A stretch of DNA of 64,000 nucleotides. Origin: Caenorhabditis elegans (taxonomy: Eukaryota; Nematoda; Chromadorea; Rhabditida; Rhabditidae). The notes below the pieces were generated by a model. It was given only the letters and a program-made list of their open reading frames with translations. It was not told the origin of the DNA and made no database searches. The stretch spans positions 62,001 through 126,000 of the forward strand of contig NC_003281.10 in the NCBI RefSeq assembly GCF_000002985.6. The letters run 5' to 3'. Made by a program: the position numbers and the translations under genes. This document shows positions 55,556 through 64,000 of the stretch, piece after piece (the first letter of the stretch is position 1; every line of letters starts with the position of its first letter).

Positions 55556-56767
55556 ATGTCGGAATCCCTTGAGGAAGCGCTTAGTAAGTTACGATCCTTC
55601 GCACCTCTAATCTCGCCTGAACCTTTCAGTCGAGGACCTCTCCAATCTCCGAATCTGTGTTACCTCCGATAACGTCCAGCAACAACCCAGGGTCTCAACA
55701 GCCACGATGAACACGCTGATCTCCCGTCAACTAGGGCTTCTGCTTCACGCCCACGAGTGTGTCCGTCGGGATATTGTGAGTTTCTGGGCTCCCGGGGGTT
55801 CTAAGAAATATTTTACAGAAAATCCGTGAAGCTGCCGAGAAGAACGAGCCGGCTCCTCATGCAATGTGTAAGATTCAGGATTGTGTGATCATGAAGGAGG
55901 TGCTGAAGCATATGACGTCGTGCAAGGAAGGACCCAAGTGTAACTGTGAGTGAAAATAGATGAAGGATTGCTAAAAGGATCTAGACGGTGCCGCGCTTGA
56001 GTTTCAGCAGGCTGAAATGACCCTGAGCCTTGTAAGTCTGGTCCCATGCCTGACCCTACATCATAGCCTGATCCTAAGTCTAAGACTAAGCTTAAGCCTA
56101 AGCCTAAGTCATGGCCTAAGCCTAAGTCATAGCCTAAGCCTAAGCCTAAGCCTAGGCCTCAGCCTAAGCCTAAGCCTAAGCCGAAGCATAGGTCTTTCCT
56201 CTAAAACCCACAAACCCTGAAATTCCAGCGGTCCACTGTGCTTCCTCCCGCACCATCCTCAGCCATTGGAAGAAATGCTTCAACGAGGAATGCCCAGTGT
56301 GCAAGCCGATTATTGAGCAGCGGACTGCTCCTCCTCAGGGTAACTATTTGAGATTCTACCCCACCGGCTCAGTAAATCGGCCTATTCTTTCAGACACCAC
56401 CCCTGCGGAGCCCAAAAAACCAGAACACGACCAGATCTGGCACCTGGAAGTCCCCAAAACCTACCGAAGCGAACTCATCGAGAAGATCTACAAGGGAATC
56501 ATGTCCAATGTGAAGCCGGGTACCCTGTCCGAGGCCCAAATGGATACCTGGAAGGAGTACTCGAGATCTGCGGAGCTTCAGATCTTCGATACCGCCCAAA
56601 AGCTGGAAGCGTACTACCATATGGCTAGAGAGAAGGTTTGCCGCTACCAGGAAGGATTTCCAAGACGTCAGAAGACGGAGGAGAAGGATGAAAGTGATGG
56701 TTCAGAGAAGGAGGATGAGGCTGACGATCGCTTGGAGGGGACTTCCACGGACTACCAGGGTTCCTAA
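55556..56767 (+). CDS. TAZ1-KIX protein, CBP/p300-related (paralogue 2)
   Basis: Five exons, 55556-55583, 55630-55775, 55819-55945, 56229-56339 and 56394-56767, give 261 aa in phase. The 54-base last intron is also open, so a form keeping it is possible. TAZ1 spans about residues 36-128: [14 protein letters not shown] (C53), then C75-x4-C80, [26 protein letters not shown] and CPVC, the HCCC-type zinc ligands of p300 TAZ1. KIX spans about 151-225 ([37 protein letters not shown]). The tail is acidic. Catalytic CBP domains are absent. In CBP these modules bind transcription-factor activation domains, so a competitor or adaptor role is possible but is inference. TTCTAG lies just before AAATG, fitting trans-splicing. 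It sits 1.06 kb downstream of paralogue 1 in the same direction. Confidence 0.9.
56035..56190 (-). repeat. interstitial telomere-like tract (GCCTAA)n
   Basis: About 20 copies of CCTAAG/GCCTAA with variants fill most of an intron of the second TAZ1-KIX gene. The orientation is opposite to the tract at 4435-4562. Confidence 0.85.
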
Positions 56768-56920
56768 TCACCTATCAAAAGATTTCATGTTCAATTGACC
56801 AAATCACTACTGTAGTGGCTGAATTTACCAACTGTTAGTACAAGAATCTTAACCATGTCTCTTGTAGCTTCGTTTAACCTAGTGTTTCCTGAACTTTGTA
56901 TCCTTGGAATTTTTTTTTGA

Positions 56921-56926
56921 AATAAA
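56921..56926 (+). terminator. poly(A) signal for the second TAZ1-KIX gene
   Basis: AATAAA lies 154 bases past the stop. Confidence 0.55.
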
Positions 56927-56939
56927 TTACTCTCTGGCA

Positions 56940-57451
56940 TAATTCATTTGTTTTCAATTTTGATGCAGAAGACTCGAAGTGGAAAGACCTTAAATAAACA
57001 AAAAAACATAACCAAGGTCACGGGGAACACCTGGTGTTCTTTTTTTCACTACGGATTACATGTTAATTAATAACATCTAAGTTTACATGTTAATTTGTAG
57101 GTCCCTAGCCGTGTAAAAGACTGAAAAAAGCGTTTTTTCTGCAACACCTGATCATGGAAAATTATAATTTTTTATAAAAGAGGTTTTACAGATTTTATTA
57201 CTGGTGGATGAGCGGCGCGATTCTGCATTCAATTGATATTAACTATAATCCAGTTGTTGTATGTTGTTGTTGTAAAATGGCGCCCCTTCTTTTTGTTTGC
57301 GAAAGCCACCTCAAATATTCGATTACTCCAATGGTATCCTTGTTCATTCTTCAATAATTTCTCATAAATTTTCACTTGAACATTGCATTTTAGTGCCTTT
57401 TGGGGAAAAATACACAATTTTCATTGATTTTCACATAAAATATGAAGTTTT
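56940..57451. other. intergenic DNA, no gene called
   Basis: AT-rich. A minus-strand open frame at 57229-57417 (KNEQGYHWSNRIFEVAF region) has a somewhat protein-like composition but no splice partners or family match, so it is not called. Confidence 0.4.
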
Positions 57452-57686
57452 ATGAGAGAATTTGAGAATTTTCGAAGCGATTTCGAACAGTTTATGAGTA
57501 ACGATACTCGTATACCTCCAATACTATTTGAATTCTTATTGGTATCTCATTAAAGAAATTAGCAAAGTTTATTCCTTGACATTACAGAGATTGCAAATTG
57601 ATTTGGCGGAGTTGATGAACAACACGGATTTTATTGCAGTCTGCACACATCTACCGCAAGCTGTTGAAAAAAAAATAACCAAATGA
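57452..57686 (+). pseudogene. fragment of the coiled-coil gene at 58492-62641
   Basis: Two pieces, 57452-57541 and 57588-57686, join in phase to 62 residues that align with the C-terminal part of the downstream gene: REFENFRSDFEQFMSND with ELENFEKVTAEFTKYLVNTD, then RLQIDLAELMNNTDFIAV and LPQAVEKK with MRLETVMNDENVFAI and LPEAIAER. A stop follows at once, but the next frame continues the similarity (ILFYGKKVRAFNVHFAKI), which points to a one-base frameshift. No exons for the N-terminal half were found upstream. Confidence 0.7.
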
Positions 57687-57699
57687 TTTTGTTTTATGG

Positions 57700-58491
57700 A
57701 AAGAAAGTTAGAGCCTTCAACGTGCATTTTGCAAAAATCAAAGGCGATACCGAGAAAGAACTACATCAAATTGTACTCGTGAATGTCAAAGAGCCCACAT
57801 ATCCAAGCTTCTAGTATTAATGATCTCAAGTCTTTTAATGTATCCTTGAAAATTCCTTAAAATTTCAAGTGTGTTATTAATGATTTTATCCATACAAATC
57901 GGGCAAGACTTTGTTTTAAATTCGGAATCTCAATAGAAAATACTTTATTCGACTTTCATCTCTCTGGACACCTTCTATAAGTCGGTCGATTTCAGAGACG
58001 TGTGAGGGCGAGCTTCGTAAAACAATGATAGAACATAAAACATAAAAAACCAGATCATGAATAATTATTGAAATTTTAATGAAAAAAAGAATTTATAGAT
58101 TTTTCCGGGCCTCCAGATTTATGCTGATTGCTTCAGTCCACTTTTCTTTGTTTTTCTCTGAAAGTCTCTACTTGAATAGTGGAGGCTCAACTGATAAGGA
58201 AACTGTTTATTCATTTGCTCTTGATTAGAGCATACTGACTTCAAAAACATTTTATTTACGTTCTCGAAATTTGGTAGAGAACTTCTTGTAGATAATTTTG
58301 AAAAATTCAGTTTCAGCTATTTCAACATATTTCAAAATATTGTTTAAATTTTCCGGTCTTGATACTCAGTCTGACGGGCGGGGCTCAAATTGGAAAACTG
58401 ATAGTGAGAGCAAGCAATTCTAATGCGTTTCTTCTTCCAAACATTATGTTTACTTATTTCCTTGTGATAATTTATGTTTCAGCACACAGCT
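57700..58491. other. intergenic DNA upstream of the coiled-coil gene
   Basis: No exon recognised beyond the frameshifted tail of the fragment just upstream (to about 57813). The region presumably includes the promoter of the gene starting at 58492; ATGTTTCAG lies 11 bases before its ATG. Confidence 0.45.
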
Positions 58492-61400
58492 ATGACTGCT
58501 CGAAAAAATGACGAAGGTTTGTGCTCTGTTTGTTCTTGTTGTAAATATGTATAGTTTTAGATGCTCTACAAAACCTTTCAAAAATAAATTTGGTTGGTTT
58601 TGACCAGCAACCCTTCAAATATTTGATTTTTAACAGGAAAACACGAATTCTGAAAGTAATGTTAAATATTTGTTGTTTTTGCAAAACTTGGAAAAACAGT
58701 AAGTCGAAAAAAAATTTGTCGATTAAAATTTTGGTGATTTTCAGCGAGAAGATGATGGAGACGGAACAAGCGGAGGTAACAAAAAAACTGTATTTTTTTT
58801 GAGATTTTCAATTTTCCCAAACTACAGTAATCCTACAGTACTACAGTACCTCTTTAGTACTACTGCAGTACCCCGACCATATCCGCCATTGGTCTTAAAC
58901 CAATATCCCTATGAAGACAAACAATCAATTTTTCTTAAACTAAAGTAATCCTACAGTACTACTGCAGTCTCCCCATTAACCCCAAACCAAAATCCCTTCA
59001 TTAATCCATAACTTTGCACACTACAACGACTACATAGACTGCAAACTATGGGCAGACCCACCATTTTTTTTAAATATATAAGTAATGATAAAAATTGGAC
59101 CGCAAAAACTTCTTGATCGCGCACCCGACACATTTTATGTCAAAAAATTATTTCAGCGGAAGATGCTCAGATTAAAACAAGAAGAGCAATTAGAAGAAGT
59201 GATGAAGGTCAGTTTTGCCTCAATTACGTGCAATACCTCAAGCATATATTTAATGCAAAGCATGAATTTTTGAAGCAACACAAAAAACCTAACGCGAACT
59301 CTCAGATAAACCGAACCACGCAGGCGCCGCTCCAAACCACGCAGGCAACGCGTACAAACCACGCTCAAGAATGCCAGTCCCTGCGTGGTTTCAACGCGTT
59401 GCCTGTGTGGTTTGGAGGCGATGCCTGCGTTGTCTTGCAGCAATGGCAGTTCGCAGCCCGCTCCTTCCCCTTCCTACCGTTTAACCATATAAAACGCAAA
59501 TTACGATTGTTTCTTAAAAATATTGTTTATTTCTAAACTAAAAAAACAAAAATTACCAAAAAAGTCACGAAATTTACAGAAAATCTGACTAATTGTGATG
59601 AAATTCCTAACAAAATCTTACAGAAAAAATCGAAAAATAAGTACAAAATTCTAACAACGAAAATCTCAAAAATAACAACAAAAAAAAGGTTGAAAAAATT
59701 TAAGTCTATTAGCCAGTTGTTTTCGTCCCAGTGATCAGTGTGATGAAGTTTCCTTTTCCTTGCTCATGTTTTTGCGTTCGAACTGAAAAATTATTGATTT
59801 TTGGAAATACAAATAGAAAATACGTTGCTTACAATTTTTGATCCACCTGTCGGGAGAAAACGTCTCCAAAATCGGCACTCAATAACTTCGAGCTGACACT
59901 GATGGTGTGAAGGAGCTCTGGAGGAATTGTCTGAAAAATAAACTATTGTAGCTAAATCCGGGGATTTCACAACTTACAGTTTTCGGTTTCCTTTCTGGGT
60001 TTACGGGCTAGGATTGACATATTTAGCTGAAAATATATATTTAGTTTCATAAAGACATGGTAACAAACATTAAAGTGCTTTTCGCAAGAAAAAAGACGGG
60101 TAAATCAACTAAATTGGGAAAAAAAATTAAAAGAAAAGCTTGTCCGAAAGGAGTACGCAGCCATTGGCCTAGGGAGCCCGCGCGTGGCTGAACGTTGGCT
60201 GCCTGCGTGGTGTGTAGGCGTCGCCTGCGTGGTTTTGCAGCCACTGCCCACAGCTGCCCACCGTTGAGTCGCCTGCGTGGTTTCTAGGCGTCACCTGCGT
60301 GCTTTTTGGTTGCCTGCGTGGTCTTGACGCGTTGCCTGCGTGGTGGGCAGTCACCTGCGTGGTTTGGAGCGGCGCCTGTGTGGTTCGATTTATCTGAGCT
60401 GTTCAAAACTAATAGGACATGTGGTGTCAGAGTGTCCCATATCGGTTTGATCTGAACTACAAAAAATGCGGGAGAGTTCTCAACTGATTTCGCGCGATTA
60501 AGAACGTGCTGACGTCACATTTGATGGGTGAAAAAATCCCGCATTTTTCGTAGATCAAACAGTGATGGGACATCATGACACCACGTGATAGGAGAAACAA
60601 TCCTAACATTTTAACTAAACTTATTCTTTTTTGAATGTTTCATTGCATCGACACAACGTTTACAATTTTTATCATTTCAGTTGATAGAGATTACGAAAAA
60701 TTCGTTGAAGATGGATTTCCAGAAAAAGAAACAAATATTGAAGCAACACGCTGAAAAGGTATTTGTTTCACATAAATCTTATTTTTTAATATTTTATTTT
60801 TGTGATGAAAAATTTAAAGGTGGGGTAACTTATAATAAACCAAAACGGCAGAATATCATAATAAAACACTTTCAAAGTTTTGGCAAAATTGAAAATTTTA
60901 AAAAATGTTTCTAAAGCGGTTGAGAATTTTGAAAAATTGCCCAAATTTAACGAAACTTTCAAAATTTGTTATTTGGTCATTTGTTGATTTTTGTACAATT
61001 CTTACTGTACAATTTTTTACAGTTACCTATTCGGTTTAGGGCTGTAATGGGGACGTCTCTCCTAGTACTCATTGATTTTTAAGGAACCTATACCGGTTCC
61101 TGCTAACAGAAAACAAAATCCCCACAGGAAATCTGAGTAAATATAAAATAAATAGATAAAATAATTATTTCAGTGGAGGATGTTGAAAGAGCAACACAAA
61201 AAGGAAATCGAAGAATTTGAGAAACAGGTTCAGTTTCGTTTTTTTTTTTCATTTCAAAATATTAAAATAAAAAATGTAAGCAACTGCCCTTTGGCGAATT
61301 TTCTGTTAAAAAATTTGGCAAATTGGCAAATTGCCGGTATGCCGATTTGCCGAAAATTTAAATTCCGGCAAATTGATTTTGTCGCTCCAGGTTTTTTTAA

Positions 61401-62641
61401 ACAATACGTGCATATTTCGATAATTTTAGTACTCCCCCTTTAAAGGTGGGCCAGTGGGGATTTTGTCTAAATGCACGTTTTAATGGTCCAAAACAACCAA
61501 ATATCATAATAAAACACTCCAAAAAATTTTAGATTTATCGTAATTTCCGGTCAAAGTTTTGGCAATTTGCCAAAATTTTGAAAAACACGAGCTTTTGAGG
61601 AAATGTTTTAATACAAACAATTGAAACAAAATTAAAACATAAAAAATGTCGAAAAATTTTTTTTTGGTCGACTTCCAAAATTATGAGTGGCAAAAACTGA
61701 GCAATTGCCACTTTTTGACAGTAAATAAACAATTTTCAAAATTGTTTTGAAAAGTTTTATCATGATATTTGGTCGTTTTGGGACTCAAGGAGTGGTTTTC
61801 AACATTTTCCCCACTGGCGCTACTCCACCTGCAAGCGCAATTTGATTGTGAACCAGTAATCTAGATGCGCCCTCTCCATGCTCCAGGAGGAGCAATTTGT
61901 CGTATTTTGTAGTTCTAGAGAGATAAGAGACGTAGTGATAAAGTTTCGCTACAACTACCAATATTTCAGAATGCGGATCAAAAAGAAACTGACGGAACAT
62001 CGTTAGGAAAATTACAGGATCCGCTGAAACCTCTTCTTCCTTTTTTTGTAAGTTATTCTACACGTATTGCTAACGAAAATATACAATTAATTTAGAAATC
62101 ACAAAGGGATGAATTTGAAAGAATTCGCTATGATCCTGAACTTGCGGAAGAACACTTTATCGAGGCTTATAAGAGGAAGAAAAGTGTCATTACGGAAGTT
62201 TTTGACGAATTTGAAAATATTCTATGGTCTGTTTGTTCATTCAGCGACAAGTTGACATCCATAAGCTGTGTAAGAGCAATTTTATGCAGCATCTGTTATA
62301 TATTTAATAAGGTCTTACAGTACAAAAAAGAAATGGACCCGGATTGCCTAATAGAAAACGTTAACACTTTGTCGAATGAGTTGGAAAACTTTGAGAAAGT
62401 TACTGCAGAGTTTACCAAGTATTTGGTGAACACCGATGGCATTCATCCGGATTTATACAAAGCCTGCTCGGATTATAAAATGCGACTAGAAACCGTAATG
62501 AATGACGAAAATGTTTTTGCAATTTTGATGCAACTCCCAGAAGCAATTGCTGAAAGAAATCAGGAGGACATTGATTTCTATGTCGATTTAGCAGAAAGCT
62601 TGGAGACCGAATTATTGCCTTTCCTTCCAGAGTCTATTTAA
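58492..62641 (+). CDS. coiled-coil protein of unknown family, 301 aa
   Basis: Ten small exons join in phase: 58492-58516, 58561-58592, 58637-58698, 58745-58775, 59157-59207, 60681-60758, 61174-61227, 61970-62047, 62096-62269 and 62321-62641. The 51-bp last intron is also open. The first two thirds are highly charged helix (QAERKMLRLKQEEQLEEVMK, MDFQKKKQILKQHAEKWRM, KEQHKKEIEEFEKQ), likely a coiled coil. The rest is acidic (ERIRYDPELAEEHFIEAYKR, LPEAIAERNQEDIDFYVDLA) and ends LLPFLPESI. I do not recognise the family. A partial paralogue lies at 57452. The large fifth intron hosts a 1.1-kb inverted-repeat insert and a MITE. The next gene starts 164 bases after this stop on the same strand, which would suit an operon but is unproven. 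The tiny first exons are the least certain. Confidence 0.72.
59301..60398. mobile_element. 1.1-kb inverted-repeat insert with CCTGCGTGGT repeats
   Basis: The left end CTCAGATAAACCGAACCACG (59301) continues into CAGGCGCCGCTCCAAACCAC. The right end (to 60398) is its inverse: GTGGTTTGGAGCGGCGCCTG, then TGTGGTTCGATTTATCTGAG. Inside both ends CCTGCGTGGT recurs every 15-25 bases (about five at 60195-60365, several at 59320-59430 in both orientations). The middle carries a small exon-like unit on the minus strand. No transposase is visible and no clear target duplication was read. Confidence 0.7.
59735..60020 (-). CDS. small spliced open unit inside the 1.1-kb insert, 62 codons
   Basis: Three minus-strand exon-like pieces, 60020-59978, 59930-59833 and 59782-59735, have good splice sites and join in phase to an ATG-started frame ending KNMSKEKETSSH and stop. 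The middle piece also reads openly in another frame (TIPPELLHTISVSSKLL). The first piece could then start at an internal CTAG acceptor, so the true frame is unclear. It may be a host gene fragment captured by the insert. No family recognised. Confidence 0.35.
60418..60587. mobile_element. MITE-like inverted-repeat element, copy 3
   Basis: 170 bp, ends CATGTGGTGTCAGAGTGTCC and the inverse of CACGTGGTGTCATGATGTCC. It is flanked by ATAGGA on both sides (60412-60417 and 60588-60593), a 6-bp target-site duplication like that of copy 1. It lies in the fifth intron of the coiled-coil gene, 19 bases after the 1.1-kb insert. Confidence 0.8.
61298..61390. repeat. CGGCAAATTGCCGG-type palindromic repeat
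   Basis: TTTGGCAAATTGGCAAATTG, CCGGTATGCCGATTTGCCG and TTCCGGCAAATTG: the same family as at 35812-36150, here in an intron of the coiled-coil gene. Confidence 0.75.
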
Positions 62642-62804
62642 AAATAATCGAGTTAGGTAATAACTCTCAATTTAAAAATTTGATCTGAACGTTTTACATT
62701 ATTTTATTTTCATCCGCAAAGATCGGTGCGATTTTTATACTTTTTGTGATTGTCTTTTAAACTTTGTGTTTTTAAAGTTGAGTTTTTTCGCGGATATTGA
62801 TGCA

Positions 62805-64000
62805 ATGAGCCATGAACTGCTGTTCTCGAAGGTAAAGCTCAAGATTAATCAATTTATAGATGACTTGAAGTCGACTGATAGTTTGGTGGGTTACTTTTTA
62901 ACAAACAAAAATACTTTTGTACTGAAGTTCAGTGGAATGAAGTTCGCTTCGATGCTCATGTTGATAAGATATCGGACTGCAGAACTTCTATCAAGGAGCT
63001 TATCACTAATTTCTTGGAAAAAACGAACAAAAACCCCGGCCAATTCCTCACGGCGCAAGGGGTTAGTCGATTCTCTTACAATGGAAGTATTTTGAACTAA
63101 TCCCGGACTTCTGAATATGTGAGTTGAAAGAAGACTTTCCAAATAAGCCCCTACAAAAAATTTAACGGCAGAGGAGCACTTTGAACTGGAAAAAAATTGC
63201 AATGAATTTTTTTAACGATTTTTTTCGAATATTGGTTTTGCAGTTCCAAAAAACTTTCAAAATTGTTTTCATAACCTTAAACAGCTTTTTTAGAATTTTT
63301 TTTTGAATGATAAATATTTTGTTATTGACTTATTCAAAAAATTTCAAAAAATTCCACCAAAAAGTCCTGAATGTTTACCGGCCCCTGAACATCCTAGAAA
63401 TCATCAAAAATCTGCAAAAATTCACATTTTGAGCAATTCTATGGTTCTCGAAAATTTTTCAGTGCGATTTTTCTCCAGTTCAAAGTGCTCCTCTGCCGCT
63501 AAATTTTTTGTAGGGGCCTATTTGGAAAGTGTTCTTTCAACTCACATAGGCTTCATTCAAAATTGCAGGATTAGGCCGAAATACTTCCCTTGGTGTTCTT
63601 TATTACATTACTTTTATGCAGAACTTTGCGACCAGCATTCTTGGCATTCTTAATGATCGCTTCATGATTGCTATTGTCACGAAAGGTCTGTCAAAAGCAG
63701 ATGGTGAAGAATTTAAAAGTTATGGCGAACTCGCAGACAGTCTGATCAACAACTTCAGAGTGCAAATTTCCAGTCTCAACAGCGTTAAACAAGAACTAAC
63801 AAGAAAGCGGGAACGTGTAGGAAACGCTAAGCCAACCATTGATAAATTTCAAACCATTTTATACTGGACCAATGCGATTAGGACAAATATGTCGATCATT
63901 GGAGCTATTGTAATAAGACATTTTTTGGTTTAGTTTGACTTCATAAAAATTCCAGATTTACCCAATGCAAAGGACGGTTGTAAAAGTCAATGCCAAGACA
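62805..64000 (+). CDS. unrecognised gene, 5' part (runs off the window)
   Basis: Exons 62805-62885, 62933-63061, 63622-63909 and 63956 onward join in phase and stay open to the window end (181 codons so far). The product starts MSHELLFSKVKLKINQFIDD and continues WNEVRFDAHVDKISDC, ITNFLEKTNKNPGQFLTAQG, NFATSILGILNDRF and SLINNFRVQISSLNSVKQEL. It is mostly helical in character with no domain I can name. The second exon also reads on to a stop at 63098-63100, so an unspliced short form of 82 aa is possible. The third intron contains a 430-bp inverted-repeat insert. It starts 164 bases after the coiled-coil gene, in the same direction. Confidence 0.65.
63116..63548. mobile_element. inverted-repeat insert with ~88-bp arms
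   Basis: The left arm 63116-63205 (TATGTGAGTTGAAAGAAGAC, AAGCCCCTACAAAAAATTTA, GAGGAGCACTTTGAACTGG) and right arm 63462-63548 are complementary with about six mismatches, separated by about 255 bases of AT-rich DNA without coding sense. It lies within an intron of the gene starting at 62805 and is probably a nonautonomous DNA transposon. No target duplication was recognised. Confidence 0.75.

Noticed and set aside
57229-57417. 62-aa minus-strand frame
   Set aside because: Somewhat protein-like composition, but no splice partners, no recognisable motif and overlap with low-complexity codons.

Overview
The window is a piece of Caenorhabditis nuclear genome. Small exons sit in AT-rich introns, 3' splice sites are short TTTTCAG or TTTCCAG, and most start codons lie just 3' of such an acceptor, as expected for SL trans-splicing. 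It also carries degenerate TTAGGC (nematode telomere-type) tracts. The gene set (PEPCK, SPT4, an AT-hook/zinc-finger factor, mL40, integrin-linked kinase) fits what I remember of the left part of C. elegans chromosome III (pck-1, spt-4, attf-6, mrpl-40, pat-4). That assignment is from memory and was not searched.

Layout. 0-34 kb is the conserved part. In order it holds pck-1 (-), spt-4 (-), a very large 18-exon gene encoding five C2H2 fingers, two AT-hooks and a region resembling a MULE transposase (-, probably attf-6), a small 119-aa gene (-), mrpl-40 (+, divergent from the 119-aa gene) and pat-4/ILK (-). The introns of the 18-exon gene are packed with minisatellites and about 25-30 copies of a dispersed module with core TTTGCGTACTTTTG. 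Exon joins for these genes were checked for phase and stay open throughout.

34-52 kb is accessory and recently rearranged. It contains a broken seven-transmembrane receptor inside an apparently identical 1,196-bp tandem duplication, a 6.3-kb satellite of about 35 units of roughly 178 bp, a 772-bp duplication carrying a tRNA-like box and the 3' end of an F-box/FTH gene, a second FTH gene cut off at its 5' end, and a 3.5-kb element with hairpin-shaped inverted ends and a cluster of GC-rich palindromes.

53-64 kb holds two tandem paralogues made only of the TAZ1 and KIX modules of CBP/p300, a fragment and a full copy of an unrecognised coiled-coil family, and the 5' part of another gene that runs off the window. 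These introns carry MITE-like and other inverted-repeat insertions.

Functionally the conserved genes are housekeeping: gluconeogenesis, transcription elongation, mitochondrial translation and muscle integrin adhesion. The points most worth following are the zinc-finger/AT-hook/transposase-like chimera, the stand-alone TAZ1-KIX pair, and the hairpin-ended element with related palindromes at the junctions of the 1,196-bp duplication.
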